Assembly (NCBI RefSeq): GCF_001422405.1
Contig: NZ_LMMV01000001.1
Location: 683,275 to 747,274, forward strand
Reading direction: 5' to 3'
Source: Pseudorhodoferax sp. Leaf267
GTDB lineage: Bacteria; Pseudomonadota; Gammaproteobacteria; Burkholderiales; Burkholderiaceae_C
DNA: 64,000 nt
The notes beneath the pieces were generated by a model, which worked only from the letters and a program-made list of their open reading frames with translations, made no database searches and was not told where the DNA came from. This document shows, one piece after another, positions 47,501-57,315 of the stretch. The stretch's first letter is position 1; every line of letters starts with the position of its first letter. Made by a program: the position numbers and the translations under genes.

Positions 47501-48946
47501 ATGGCCCACACCTTCCTCTGGCACGACTACGAGACCTTCGGCGCCAATGTGCGGCGCGACCGGCCCGCGCAGTTTGCCGGCATCCGCACCGACGCCGAGC
47601 TCAACGAGATCGGCGGGCCCATGATGTGGTACTGCCAGCCCGCGCCGGACTTCCTGCCCGATCCGGTGTCTTGCCTCATCACCGGCATCACGCCGCAGAC
47701 CTGCCTGGAGCGCGGCATGCCGGAGGCCGAGTTCGCCACGCGCATCCATGATGCGCTGGCGCAGCCCGGCACCATTGGCGTGGGCTACAACACCATCCGG
47801 TTCGACGACGAGATCACGCGCCACCTGTTCTGGCGCAGCCTGATGGACCCGTACGCGCGCGAGTGGCAGAACGGCTGCGGCCGCTGGGACCTGCTCGACG
47901 TGGTGCGCATGACCTATGCGCTGCGGCCCGACGGCATCACCTGGCCCGAGCGGCCCGAGGGCGGCGGCGTGAGCTTCCGGCTCGAGCACCTGTCGGCCGC
48001 CAACGGCCTGGCGCACGAGGCCGCGCACGATGCGCTGTCGGACGTGCGCGCCACGATTGCGCTGGCGCGCCTGATCCGCCAGCAGCAGCCGCGGCTGTTC
48101 GACTTCTGCTTCTCGCTGTGCCGCAAGGACCGCGTCGCCGCCGAGCTCGGCCTGCCCACCACGCAACAGACGGCCAGGCCGTTCCTGCACGTGTCGGGCA
48201 TGTTCCCGCCCGAGCGCGGCTGCATCGCGCTGATGTGGCCGCTGGCGATGCACCCGACCAACCGCAACGAGCTGATCGCGTGGGACCTGCGGTTCGACCC
48301 GAGCGAGCTCGACGGCCTGTCGGTCGACGACGCGCGGCTGCGCCTGTTCAGCCGCAGCGATGCGCTGCCCGAGGGCGTGACGCGGCTGCCCATCAAGACC
48401 GTGCACCTGAACAAGTCGCCCATGGTCGTGTCCTCGCTCAAGACGCTGAGCCCGGCCCTGGCCACGCGCTGGGCGCTGGACCTGCAGGCCCAGCTGGCAC
48501 ATGCCCACATCGCCCGCGCGCTGCCCGACCTGAGCGCGCTGTGGGCCGGCCTGTTCCAGCGCGATGCGCCGGCCCGCGCCGACGTGGACGAAGACCTGTA
48601 CGGCGGTTTCCTCGCGCCATCGGACCGCAAGCGGCTGGACCACCTGCGCGGCCTGTCGCCGCAGGCGCTGGCACAGGCGCGCAACAGCTTCGACGACCCG
48701 CGCCTGCACGAACTCGTGTTCCGCTACCGCGCGCGCAACTTCCCCGCCACGCTGACGGCGGAGGAAGCCGAACGCTGGGAGGAGCACCGCAGCGCGCGCC
48801 TGCTCGAAGGCGAGGGCGGCGTGCGCAACGTGGACCAGATGCTCGAAGCGCTGGAGGCTGCCGCCCAGACCGCCGATGCACGCGGCATGGAGATCCTCGA
48901 AGCCCTGCACGAGTACATGGAGGCCATCGTGCCTGAGCCTGTCTGA
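47501..48946 (+). CDS. sbcB: Exodeoxyribonuclease I
   Basis: 481-residue 3'-5' single-strand DNA exonuclease (DnaQ superfamily plus the SbcB SH3-like C-terminal region). Exo motifs: DYETFG (ExoI), GVGYNTIRFDDEI (ExoII) and HDALSDVRATIALARL (ExoIII). ATG 47501 is preferred to the TTG nine bases upstream because the mature family start AHTFLWHDYETFG follows it. Its stop shares a base with the start of the sirtuin gene. Confidence 0.94.
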   Translation: MAHTFLWHDYETFGANVRRDRPAQFAGIRTDAELNEIGGPMMWYCQPAPDFLPDPVSCLITGITPQTCLERGMPEAEFATRIHDALAQPGTIGVGYNTIRFDDEITRHLFWRSLMDPYAREWQNGCGRWDLLDVVRMTYALRPDGITWPERPEGGGVSFRLEHLSAANGLAHEAAHDALSDVRATIALARLIRQQQPRLFDFCFSLCRKDRVAAELGLPTTQQTARPFLHVSGMFPPERGCIALMWPLAMHPTNRNELIAWDLRFDPSELDGLSVDDARLRLFSRSDALPEGVTRLPIKTVHLNKSPMVVSSLKTLSPALATRWALDLQAQLAHAHIARALPDLSALWAGLFQRDAPARADVDEDLYGGFLAPSDRKRLDHLRGLSPQALAQARNSFDDPRLHELVFRYRARNFPATLTAEEAERWEEHRSARLLEGEGGVRNVDQMLEALEAAAQTADARGMEILEALHEYMEAIVPEPV

Positions 48947-49764
48947 TGGATGCGCTTGCCGACTTCGCCCGCCGCCATCGGCGCCTGTTCGTGCTGACCG
49001 GTGCCGGCTGCAGCACCGAGTCCGGCATTCCCGACTACCGCGACACCAACGGCGACTGGAAACGGCCGCAGCCCGTCACCTTCCAGGCCTTCACGGGCGA
49101 CGACGCGACGCGGCGTCGCTACTGGGCGCGCAGCCTGGTCGGCTGGCCCACGATGGCGCAGGCCCGGCCCGGCCCGGCCCATGCGGCGCTGGCGCAGCTG
49201 GAGGCCGCCGGCCATGTGGAGCTGCTCGTGACGCAGAACGTCGACGGCCTGCACAGCGCGGCTGGCAGCCAGCAGGTGATCGACCTGCACGGGCGCATCG
49301 GCACGGTGGTGTGCCTGGGCTGCGGCACGCGGTCGCCGCGCGCCGCCTTGCAGGAGCTGCTGCGCGCGCGCAACCCGGCCTGGGCCGCACTGGAGGCGCG
49401 TGCGGCGCCCGATGGCGATGCCGACCTGGAGCACGACGATTTCGCCAGTTTCGCCGTGCCGCCATGCCCGGACTGCGGCGGCATGCTCAAGCCCGATGTG
49501 GTGTTCTTCGGCGAGAGCGTGCCGCGCGATCGCGTGGACGCCGCGCAGGCGGCACTGGCGCGTGCCGATGCCGTGCTGGTCGCCGGCTCGTCGCTGATGG
49601 TGTATTCGGGCTACCGTTTCGTGCAGACCGCCGCGCAGCTCGGCAAGCCGATCGCCGCGGTGAACATCGGGCGCACGCGCGCCGACGACCTGCTCGGCCT
49701 GAAGGTCGAAAGCCCTGTCGGCGCACGCCTGCAGGCGCTGGTCTCCGAGCTTGCCGCGCCCTGA
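48946..49764 (+). CDS. SIR2-family NAD-dependent protein deacylase
   Basis: 272 residues with the full sirtuin set: GAGCSTESGIPDYRD (NAD loop), TQNVDGLH, catalytic His in DLHGRIG, zinc cysteines CLGCG and CPDCGG, and the GSSLMVYSG and NIGRTRAD nucleotide contacts. The length and architecture fit class II (SIRT4-like) bacterial sirtuins. It is coupled to sbcB by a one-base stop/start overlap. Confidence 0.93.
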   Translation: MDALADFARRHRRLFVLTGAGCSTESGIPDYRDTNGDWKRPQPVTFQAFTGDDATRRRYWARSLVGWPTMAQARPGPAHAALAQLEAAGHVELLVTQNVDGLHSAAGSQQVIDLHGRIGTVVCLGCGTRSPRAALQELLRARNPAWAALEARAAPDGDADLEHDDFASFAVPPCPDCGGMLKPDVVFFGESVPRDRVDAAQAALARADAVLVAGSSLMVYSGYRFVQTAAQLGKPIAAVNIGRTRADDLLGLKVESPVGARLQALVSELAAP

Positions 49765-49863
49765 GGCCAGGCAGGACTTTGCCTGCCGCATGCACTGCGC
49801 AACCTGGGCTTTACATGGGCTGCCTAGCATGGCCCTGTCACGATGCACTCCAAGAGGACGACC

Positions 49864-50283
49864 ATGAACCACAGACCCTTGCTGGCCACCACGATGGCGA
49901 TCGTGCTGGGCTTTTCCAGCCTCGCCGCCACGGCCCAACCGCGCGACCGCGACGAGCGCGGCCCCGGCCACGGGCAACACGACCGTGGTGATCGGCGCGG
50001 CGGGCCGGATCGCCATCGCGACGCCGACCACCGCGGCCACGGGCAAAAGGCCCGGCATGGAAATCCGCACGACCATGGCCGCGGCGTCGGCCCCGAGCAC
50101 CGCTACCACCGTGGCGACCGCCTGCCGCCCGGCCTGCGCACGCGGCACTACGTGGTCGAGGACTGGCGCGGCCACCGCCTGAGCGCGCCGCCGCGCGGCT
50201 ATCGCTGGCTGCAGGTCGATTCCGATTACGTGCTGATCGCCGTGGCCACGGGCCTGATCGCGCAGATCGTGTTGTCGAACTGA
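49864..50283 (+). CDS. RcnB-family periplasmic protein
   Basis: 139 residues. Signal peptide (MNHRPLLATTMAIVLGFSSLAATAQ), then a very His/Arg/Asp/Gly-rich segment (about 27-85) that could bind metal, then the RcnB domain (YVVEDWRGHRLSAPPRGYRWLQVDSDYVLIAVATGLI). RcnB modulates nickel/cobalt homeostasis in E. coli; most homologues are uncharacterised. SD AGAGGACG precedes ATG 49864. Confidence 0.85.
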   Translation: MNHRPLLATTMAIVLGFSSLAATAQPRDRDERGPGHGQHDRGDRRGGPDRHRDADHRGHGQKARHGNPHDHGRGVGPEHRYHRGDRLPPGLRTRHYVVEDWRGHRLSAPPRGYRWLQVDSDYVLIAVATGLIAQIVLSN

Positions 50284-50293
50284 CGCTGGCGTG

Positions 50294-50998
50294 TCAGGGG
50301 GCGGGCGGGATGTTGAGCCCCCTGGCCACCGCCGGCCGCGCGACGAACGCGTCCAGCACGCGCTGCACCGCGGGGAAGCTGTCGAAGCCCACGATGTCGC
50401 GCGCGCCGTAGAAGCCCACGAGGTTGCGCACCCACGGGAAGATCGCGATGTCGGCGATCCCGTAGTCTTCGCCCATGATCCACGCGCGAGCGGCCAGGCG
50501 CTGCTCCAGGACCCCCAGCAAGCGCTTGGACTCGGCCACGTAGCGGTCGCGCGGGCGTTTGTCCTCGAAGTCCTTGCCGGCGAATTTGTGGAAGAAGCCG
50601 AGCTGGCCGAACATCGGCCCGATGCCGCCCATCTGGAACATCACCCACTGCAGCGTCTCGTAGCGCGCGGCGTCATCGGTGGGCATGAGCTGGCCGGTCT
50701 TGGCTGCCAGGTAGACCAGGATCGCACCGGATTCGAACAGCGCCAGCGGCTTGCCGTCCGGGCCGTTCGGGTCCAGGATGGCCGGGATCTTGTTGTTCGG
50801 GTTCAGCGACAGGAAGGCCGGCGACATCTGGTCGTTCTGGTCGAAGGCCACGCGGTGCACTTCATATGGCAGGCCGGTTTCCTCGAGCGCGATCGACACC
50901 TTCACGCCGTTGGGCGTGGGCAGCGAATACAGCTGCAGCCGGTCGGGATGCTGCGCAGGCCATTTCTGGGTGATGGGAAAGGCGGACAGGTCGGGCAT
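50294..50998 (-). CDS. Glutathione S-transferase, YfcG/YghU-like
   Basis: 234 residues with an N-terminal thioredoxin-like domain (LYSLPTPNGVKVSIALEETGLPYEVHRVAF; NNKIPAILDP; FESGAILVYLA) and a helical C-terminal domain (MGEDYGIADIAIFPWVRNL). The TPNG motif in place of the Tyr/Ser nucleophile matches the disulfide-bond oxidoreductase (Nu-class) GSTs. Its 3' end converges on the RcnB-like gene 10 bp away. Confidence 0.9.
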   Translation of the reverse strand: MPDLSAFPITQKWPAQHPDRLQLYSLPTPNGVKVSIALEETGLPYEVHRVAFDQNDQMSPAFLSLNPNNKIPAILDPNGPDGKPLALFESGAILVYLAAKTGQLMPTDDAARYETLQWVMFQMGGIGPMFGQLGFFHKFAGKDFEDKRPRDRYVAESKRLLGVLEQRLAARAWIMGEDYGIADIAIFPWVRNLVGFYGARDIVGFDSFPAVQRVLDAFVARPAVARGLNIPPAP

Positions 50999-51263
50999 GG
51001 TGCGGGTGGTGCTGGCAGTGGAAGGGAGCGCAGCATACCCAGGCGCGCGGAGATCTGCTCAGCCCGGCGCGCGGCGGCCCAGTAGCCGGCACTTCCATGG
51101 CCGTCACGCTGGCCACGGGCGCGTTGCACTGCGTGGGCGTGCGCAGCCAGCGCCCTGCGTGGCGTGCCAGCAGCATGCCAGCGGCCATGCGACGAAGGCC
51201 AGGCCGAACCAGGCGCTGGACCCTCGGTGGGCGAGCCAGGCACCGGCTGGTGCGGGCGCGATG

Positions 51264-52544
51264 CTATCGACGCGCGGGCATGAAGGCTGTCGTGTCCGCC
51301 CGGCCGGGCAGGTGCAGCTGCGCCTGTGCGGCCGGTGTTTGCGCCAGCAGCCGGCCGTGGCGCCAGACCTTGAGCCGCGTGGCCCGCAGCCGGATGGCCT
51401 CCACCGGGTCGCGCGCCTGCAGCAGCACGAAGCTGGCATCGCAGCCTGGCGCGAGCCCGTAGCCCGGCAGGTGCATCACGCGCGCCGCGTTCACGGTCAC
51501 GGCGTCGAAGCACTGCCGCATGCCGGCCTGGCTGGTCATCTGCGCCACGTGCAGGCCCATGTGGGCCACTTCCAGCATGTCGGCCGAGCCCAGGCTGTAC
51601 CACGGGTCCATCACGCAGTCGTGGCCGAAGGCGACGTTGACGCCGGCCGCCAGCAGCTCGGGCACACGCGTCATGCCGCGGCGTTTGGGGTAGCTGTCGT
51701 GCCGGCCCTGCAGCGTGATGTTGATGAGCGGGTTGGCGATGACACTGACGCCGGACTCCGCGACCAGGGGCAGTAGCTTCGAGACGTAGTAGTTGTCCAT
51801 GCTGTGCATGGAGGTGCAGTGCGAGCCGGTCACGCGGCCGTGCAGGCCCAGGCGCTGGCACTCGTAGGCCAGCGTCTCGATGTGGCGCGACAGCGGGTCG
51901 TCCGACTCGTCGCAGTGCATGTCGACCAGCTTGCCGCGCGCGGCCGCGATCTCGCACAGCAGCTTCACGCTGGCCGCGCCGTCGGCCATGGTGCGCTCGA
52001 AATGCGGAATGCCGCCGACCACGTCCACGCCCTTGTCGAGCGCGCGTTCCAGGCTGGCCACGCCGCCGGCCGTACGCAGCACGCCGTCCTGTGGAAAGGC
52101 CACGAGCTGCAGATCGAGGTAGGGGGCCACGCGCTGTTTCACATCGAGCAAGGCATCGACGGCCAGCAGGCTGGCGTCGCTGGTGTCCACATGCGTGCGG
52201 ATCGCCAGCAGCCCCTTGGCCACGGCCCAGTCGCAATAGGCCAGCGCGCGCTCGACCAGGGCGTCGGCCGTCAGGTCGGGCTTGAGCTCGCCCCACAGCG
52301 CGATGCCCTCCAGCAGCGTGCCGCTGGCGTTCACGCGTGGCAGGCCGTAGCTGAGCGTGGCGTCCATGTGGAAATGCGGATCGACGAAAGGCGGGCTGAC
52401 GAGCAGGCCGCCCGCATCCAGCGTTTCGTGCGCGGGTGCGGCCAGCCCGGGGCTCACCTCGACGATGCGGCCGTCCTGCACGGCGATGGACATGTCGCTG
52501 CGGCCATCGGGCAGCGTGGCGTGGGTGACGAGCAGGTCGAGCAT
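51264..52544 (-). CDS. codA: Cytosine deaminase-like amidohydrolase
   Basis: 426 residues of the CodA/amidohydrolase type. Metal and catalytic motifs line up with CodA: PHFHMD, HCDESDDP, TGSHCTSM and GHDCVMDPWYSLG (E. coli has GHDDVFDPW; one Asp is Cys here). Cytosine to uracil is the most likely reaction, with a related ring deaminase possible. ATG 52544 begins at MLDLLVTHATLPDG. It is last in a minus-strand run behind the ABC importer genes, fitting uptake followed by deamination. Confidence 0.85.
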   Translation of the reverse strand: MLDLLVTHATLPDGRSDMSIAVQDGRIVEVSPGLAAPAHETLDAGGLLVSPPFVDPHFHMDATLSYGLPRVNASGTLLEGIALWGELKPDLTADALVERALAYCDWAVAKGLLAIRTHVDTSDASLLAVDALLDVKQRVAPYLDLQLVAFPQDGVLRTAGGVASLERALDKGVDVVGGIPHFERTMADGAASVKLLCEIAAARGKLVDMHCDESDDPLSRHIETLAYECQRLGLHGRVTGSHCTSMHSMDNYYVSKLLPLVAESGVSVIANPLINITLQGRHDSYPKRRGMTRVPELLAAGVNVAFGHDCVMDPWYSLGSADMLEVAHMGLHVAQMTSQAGMRQCFDAVTVNAARVMHLPGYGLAPGCDASFVLLQARDPVEAIRLRATRLKVWRHGRLLAQTPAAQAQLHLPGRADTTAFMPARR

Positions 52545-52582
52545 CGGTGGGCGCCTTGCGTGTATGGGGGGATGTCGAAGTG

Positions 52583-53503
52583 TCAGCGCTCGCCCTTGCG
52601 GTAGGGCTTCATCAGCGCCTGAGGGTAGCTGGCCTTGCGCGCCACCAGCACCAGCGCTGCGATCGACAGCACGTAGGGCAGCATCAGGTACAGCTGGAAG
52701 GGCAGGGCCGCGCTGCCGGCCTGCTGCAGCCGCAGCTGCAGCGCATCGAAGAACGCGAACAGCAGGGCGCCCAGCAAGGCCTTGCCCGGGCGCCAGGACG
52801 CGAACACCACCAGCGCCACGCAGATCCAGCCGCGGCCGTTCACCATGTTGAAGAAGAAGGCATTGAAGGCCGACAGCGTGAGAAAGCTGCCGGCCACGCC
52901 CATCAGTGCCGAGCCGGCCACGATGGCGCCTGTGCGCAGCCGCACGACCGACAGGCCCTGGCCCTCGGCCGCGCCTGGGTTCTCGCCGACCATGCGCACC
53001 GCCAGGCCCAGCGGCGTGCGCGCCAGGCCCCAGGCCATCAGCGGCACGAGCAGCAGCGCCAGCAGCGTGAGCGGGGTCTGCGCACCCAGCACGGGAACGG
53101 GCAGCCAGTCCATGGCCGCGAACGGCGTGACCGTGGGCGGCGTGCTGACCTTGGGGAAGCTCACGCGGTAGCCGTAGTACGACAGTGCCGTCGCCAGCAT
53201 GGTGATGCCCAGGCCCGCCACATGCTGCGACAGCGCCAGGCCCACCGTCAGCAGCGCATGCAGCAGGCCGAAGGCCGCGCCGACCAGCGCCGCGACCGCG
53301 ACGCCGCCCCACAGCGGCAGGCCCTGGTAGACGGCCAGCCAGCCCGCGAATGCGCCCGCGACCATGATGCCTTCGATGCCCAGGTTCAGCACGCCGGCGC
53401 GCTCGCACAGCAGCACGCCCAGCGTGCCCAGGATCAACGGCGTGGCGATGCGCAGCACGGCAACCCAGAAGGCCGGGTTGGCGAGGATGTCGAACAGTTC
53501 CAT
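52583..53503 (-). CDS. Nucleoside/nucleobase-type ABC permease
   Basis: 306-residue inner-membrane permease of the BPD_transp_2 (RbsC/YufQ-like) type with about 8-10 TM helices. The signature GVLNLGIEGIMVAGAFAGW near residue 40 is that of BMP-dependent nucleoside importers. The start at 53503 overlaps the stop of the preceding permease gene. Longer in-frame sequence upstream is a shadow of that gene. It ends 38 bp before the deaminase gene. Confidence 0.9.
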   Translation of the reverse strand: MELFDILANPAFWVAVLRIATPLILGTLGVLLCERAGVLNLGIEGIMVAGAFAGWLAVYQGLPLWGGVAVAALVGAAFGLLHALLTVGLALSQHVAGLGITMLATALSYYGYRVSFPKVSTPPTVTPFAAMDWLPVPVLGAQTPLTLLALLLVPLMAWGLARTPLGLAVRMVGENPGAAEGQGLSVVRLRTGAIVAGSALMGVAGSFLTLSAFNAFFFNMVNGRGWICVALVVFASWRPGKALLGALLFAFFDALQLRLQQAGSAALPFQLYLMLPYVLSIAALVLVARKASYPQALMKPYRKGER

Positions 53504-54564
53504 CACTTCCAGCGCAGGCGGTATTGCGTGAGCAGCGTGGCCACCAGCACCGCGATCAGCGAGGCCGCCACGATCACGTCGGCGATGTAGGTCGGCACGC
53601 CCACGGCGCGGCTCATGCTGTCGGCGCCCACCAGCACGCCTGCCACGAACACGGCCGCGGCCAGCACGCCCAGCGGATGCAGGCCGGCGAGCATCGCGAT
53701 CACGATGCCGCTGTAGCCGTAGCCGGGCGACATGTCCAGCGTCACGTAACCGGCGCGGCCTGCCACCTCGATGGCGCCGGCCAGGCCGGCCAGTGCGCCG
53801 GACAGCAGGGCCGTCAGCACCACCGTGCGCGTGACCGGCACGCCCGCGAAGGCCGCGGCGCGCGCGTTGGCACCCACGGCGCGGATCTGGAAACCCAGCA
53901 GCGTGTGCTTGAACACCAGCCACACGGCCAGGGCCAGCCCGGCCGCGATCAGCAGCCCGGTGTGCACGCGCGTCTGCGCCACGAGCTTGGCCAGCTCCAA
54001 TGCAGGCTGCAGGCCCACGCTTTGCGGCCAGCCCATGGACAAAGGGTCCTTCATGGGGCCGTCCAGCAGCGCGCCCACGCCCAGCAGCACGATGAAGTTC
54101 AGCAGCAGCGTGGTCACGACCTCGTCCACGCCGAGCCGGGTCTTCATCAGCGCCGGCCCGAGCAGCAGCAGCGCGCCGGCCAGTGCCGCAGCTGCCAGCA
54201 TCAGCGCGAACAGCAGCGGCCCGGGCAGCGGCAGGCCGCTGCCGCCATGCAGGCCCCCCACGGCGACAGCGGCGAGCGCCCCCGCGTAGAGCTGGCCCTC
54301 GGCGCCGATGTTGAACAGCCTTGCCTTGAACGCCACGGCTGCGGCCAGGCCGGTCAGGATCAGCGGGATCGCGCGCGTCAGCGTCTCGCTCCATGCGAAG
54401 ACCGAGCCGAAGCCGCCCCGCAGCAGCAGCGCATAGGTGCGGCCCACGGGTGCGCCGGCCCAGGCCACCAGCAGCGCGCTGACGAGCAGCGTGAACAGCA
54501 CGGCGCCCACCGGTGCCAGAACCAGGGCGGCGCGCGAGGCGGCGTTGCGGCGCTCCAGTCTCAT
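53503..54564 (-). CDS. Nucleoside/nucleobase-type ABC permease
   Basis: 353-residue partner permease (YufP-like) with about 9 TM helices. Family features: FKARLFNIGAEGQLYAGAL, PGYGYSGIVIAMLAGLHPLG and a short basic C-terminus (LTQYRLRWK). ATG 54564 overlaps the ATPase stop by 4 bp. With the neighbouring permease and the twin ATPase it forms the membrane part of a BMP-type importer. Confidence 0.9.
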   Translation of the reverse strand: MRLERRNAASRAALVLAPVGAVLFTLLVSALLVAWAGAPVGRTYALLLRGGFGSVFAWSETLTRAIPLILTGLAAAVAFKARLFNIGAEGQLYAGALAAVAVGGLHGGSGLPLPGPLLFALMLAAAALAGALLLLGPALMKTRLGVDEVVTTLLLNFIVLLGVGALLDGPMKDPLSMGWPQSVGLQPALELAKLVAQTRVHTGLLIAAGLALAVWLVFKHTLLGFQIRAVGANARAAAFAGVPVTRTVVLTALLSGALAGLAGAIEVAGRAGYVTLDMSPGYGYSGIVIAMLAGLHPLGVLAAAVFVAGVLVGADSMSRAVGVPTYIADVIVAASLIAVLVATLLTQYRLRWK

Positions 54565-56117
54565 GCGCCCGCCATGTCCAGGCCGATGGCTTCGCGCGTC
54601 CAGGCCTCGGCCGGCCGCGTGGCCGTGAGCCTGCCGCCATGCATGACGGCCACCTGGTCGCCCAGGGCCAGCACCTCGTCCAGGTCGTCGGAAATCAGCA
54701 GCACGGCGGCACCGCCATCGCGCGCCAGCAGCAACTGCTGCTGCACGAACGACACCGCGCCGATGTCCAGCCCCCAGGTCGGCTGGTGCGCCACGATCAG
54801 GCGCGGCACGCCGCCGCGCTGGCCGCGCTGGTCCGGCGTCGTCAGTGCGCGGCCCAGGATCAGCTTTTGCATGTTGCCGCCCGACAGGCTGCGGGCCGCG
54901 GCGTCCAGCCCGGCGCCGCGCACGTCGTAGGCCCTGGCGATGGCCTGTGCATGGGCGCGTGCGGCCTCGCGGCGGATCCAGCGCAGGCCCAGCGGCCCCC
55001 AGCGCGAGAAGGCCGAGGACTGCAGGCGCTCGGACACCGCGTTCTCCCACACCGGCAGGTCGCCCACCACGCCCACGGCATGCCGGTCCTCCGGCACGCG
55101 CGCCACGCCGCGGCTGACCAGCCAGGCCGGCGAAGGCCGCAACGGCTTGCCGCCCAGCAGCAGCCTGCCGGCGGTCGCCCGACGCGTGCCCGACAGCAGC
55201 TCGGCCAGCGCCACTTGGCCGTTGCCGGACACGCCCGCGATCGCGGTGATCTCCCCGCTGCGCAGGGTCAGTGAGACGCCGCGCAGGCGGTCGTGGCCGC
55301 GCCCCTCGGTGCTGACACCGTCGAGCACGCAGGCCGCATCGCGCACCTCGGCGGCCCGGTGGCGCGCCGGGGGGGCGACCGCGTGGCCGACCATCCATTG
55401 CGCCAGCTGTGCTTGCGTGACGCCTTCGCTGCGCGCCTGCGCCACCAGCTTGCCGCCGCGCAGCACGGCGATGCGCTGCGAGACGCGCAGCACTTCGGCC
55501 AGCTTGTGGCTGATGAAAATCACGGACAGGCCTTCGGCCACCATCTGCGCGAGCGTGTCGAACAGCGCCTCGCTCTCGCCAGGCGTCAGCACGGCCGTGG
55601 GCTCGTCCAGGATCAGGATGCGCGCGCCGCGGTACAGCGCCTTGAGGATCTCCACGCGCTGGCGTTCACCGACCGACAGGCTGGCCACGCGCGCGTCCGG
55701 GTCGACCTGCAGGCCGAAGCGCCGGGCCTGCTGCAACAGCCGCGTGCGGGCCATCGCGCGGCGCGACCAGGGCTGCCACAGCGGCTCGGTGCCGAGCACC
55801 ACGTTGTCCAGCACCGTGAGGTTGTCGGCCAGCATGAAATGCTGGTGCACCATCCCGATGCCCGCGGCCAGTGCGGCACGCGGCTGGCCCGGCGCCAGGG
55901 GCGCGCCGAAGACCTCGATGCTCCCCGCATCGGCGACGTAGTGGCCGAACAGGATGGACATCAGCGTGGACTTGCCCGCGCCGTTCTCGCCGAGCAGCGC
56001 GAGCACTTCGCCGGCGTGCAAGTCCAGCGAGATGTCGTCGTTGGCCGTCAGCGCGCCGAAGCGTTTGGTCACGCCGCGGATGCGCAGCACGGGGCGGTTG
56101 GATGAGTCGTCGGCCAT
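54561..56117 (-). CDS. Twin-domain ABC ATPase of a BMP-type importer
   Basis: 518 residues with two ABC domains. The first has GENGAGKSTLMS, LSVGERQRVEILKAL and LILDEPTAVLTP. The second has GVSGNGQVALAELLSG, where a canonical Walker A lysine is lacking, and LSGGNMQKLILGRAL. A degenerate second site is normal in this sugar/nucleoside importer class. The gene is divergent from the response-regulator operon at 56306. Co-directional permeases and deaminase follow with 4-bp and 1-bp overlaps. Confidence 0.92.
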   Translation of the reverse strand: MADDSSNRPVLRIRGVTKRFGALTANDDISLDLHAGEVLALLGENGAGKSTLMSILFGHYVADAGSIEVFGAPLAPGQPRAALAAGIGMVHQHFMLADNLTVLDNVVLGTEPLWQPWSRRAMARTRLLQQARRFGLQVDPDARVASLSVGERQRVEILKALYRGARILILDEPTAVLTPGESEALFDTLAQMVAEGLSVIFISHKLAEVLRVSQRIAVLRGGKLVAQARSEGVTQAQLAQWMVGHAVAPPARHRAAEVRDAACVLDGVSTEGRGHDRLRGVSLTLRSGEITAIAGVSGNGQVALAELLSGTRRATAGRLLLGGKPLRPSPAWLVSRGVARVPEDRHAVGVVGDLPVWENAVSERLQSSAFSRWGPLGLRWIRREAARAHAQAIARAYDVRGAGLDAAARSLSGGNMQKLILGRALTTPDQRGQRGGVPRLIVAHQPTWGLDIGAVSFVQQQLLLARDGGAAVLLISDDLDEVLALGDQVAVMHGGRLTATRPAEAWTREAIGLDMAGA

Positions 56118-56305
56118 GGCGCGAGCGGCAAGGAGCGGGGCGTTCGTTGTTGGTGCGATGGCGCTGGCCGATGCAGCATCCGTGCCACAGGCAGCGGGCC
56201 GGGTCGTTGCGCCGATGATGCAGGATATCCGGTGGCAGGGCCTAGAATCGTTTGCACATCCATCGAGTATTGCGTCCAGCCGGCAGCTGCCGCACCATTG
56301 GCCCC

Positions 56306-56686
56306 ATGTCCAGCGCGCCCCGCAAAACCCTCCTGATCGTCGACGACAGCCGCGTGTCGCGCATGATGATCCGTTCGCTGGTCACCGCGCATCGGCCGCA
56401 GTGGACGATCCATGAAGCAGTCAGCGGCGACGAGGCGCTGCGCATCGTGGCCGAGTCGGTGCCGGACCACATCACGATGGACATCAACATGCCAGGCACC
56501 ATGGGCACCGATGTCGCCGAGCGCATTTCCCACGAGCATCCCGGGCTGCGCATGGTGCTGTTCTCGGCCAACGTGCAGGACAGCCACCAGTCGCGCGCAC
56601 GGTCCATGGGCGCGAAGTTCGTGGCCAAACCCGTCAACGAGAAAAGCGTGCTGCAGGCGCTGAATTTTTTCGACGAGGGCCTGTGA
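56306..56686 (+). CDS. Single-domain response regulator (CheY-like)
   Basis: 126 residues, receiver domain only. Acidic pair VDDSR, phosphoacceptor in ITMDINMPGTMG and conserved Lys in FVAKPVNEKS. ATG 56306 begins just before the first strand; an in-frame extension to 56252 has no support. It overlaps the cheC-like gene by 4 nt and is probably its phospho-substrate. The gap 56118-56305 holds the divergent promoters. Confidence 0.9.
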   Translation: MSSAPRKTLLIVDDSRVSRMMIRSLVTAHRPQWTIHEAVSGDEALRIVAESVPDHITMDINMPGTMGTDVAERISHEHPGLRMVLFSANVQDSHQSRARSMGAKFVAKPVNEKSVLQALNFFDEGL

Positions 56687-57294
56687 TCGAACTGACCGAG
56701 CTGCAGACCGACGCCCTGGCCGAAGTCTTCAACGTAGGCGCCGGCCACGCCGCGGCCAGCCTGTCGGAGATCGTGGGCGACGAGGTGCTGCTGTCGGTGC
56801 CGCGCATCGCGTTCTACCGGCGCAGCGAGCTGGGCACCGGCGTGCTGGCCCTGCAGGGCGAGCGCATCGGCGCCGTGCGCCAGGATTTCAGCGGCCCGTT
56901 CACGATCAATGCTTCCTTGCTGTTCACCGAGGACAAGGCGCTGGAGATCGTGCGCGAGATGATCGGCTCGCAGGTCAGCGTCGACGACCTCGTGGACTTC
57001 GAGCACGAGGCCATGTGCGAGCTGGGCAACATCATCCTGAATGCCTGCATGTCGGCCGTGGCCAACATGCTGGACATCGAGCTGGACAGCACCTTGCCCG
57101 AGTACGCGGTGGACCAGATGGACACCGTGATCGACGAACTCACGGCCGATCTCGGCCAGCCCATCGTGCTCGTGCTGCACATCGACCTGACCATCGAGAA
57201 GCGCGAAACCGACGGGGTTCTGGTGTTTTTGCTCAGCTCGGCTTCCTTCCACGAGCTGATCGCTGCCATCGACCGCTTCCTAGCGCGCATCTGA
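56683..57294 (+). CDS. cheC: CheC-like CheY-P phosphatase
   Basis: 203 residues from GTG 56683. Two CheC phosphatase motifs are present: DALAEVFNVGAGHAA (DxxxExxN) near 10-25 and HEAMCELGNIILNACM (ExxN) near 107-122. It has CheC length, with no CheD next to it. It probably dephosphorylates the adjacent receiver and may tune a signalling output that includes the following diguanylate cyclase. Confidence 0.88.
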   Translation: MIELTELQTDALAEVFNVGAGHAAASLSEIVGDEVLLSVPRIAFYRRSELGTGVLALQGERIGAVRQDFSGPFTINASLLFTEDKALEIVREMIGSQVSVDDLVDFEHEAMCELGNIILNACMSAVANMLDIELDSTLPEYAVDQMDTVIDELTADLGQPIVLVLHIDLTIEKRETDGVLVFLLSSASFHELIAAIDRFLARI

Positions 57295-57315
57295 GTTCCC
57301 CGGGGTGCTGAACCG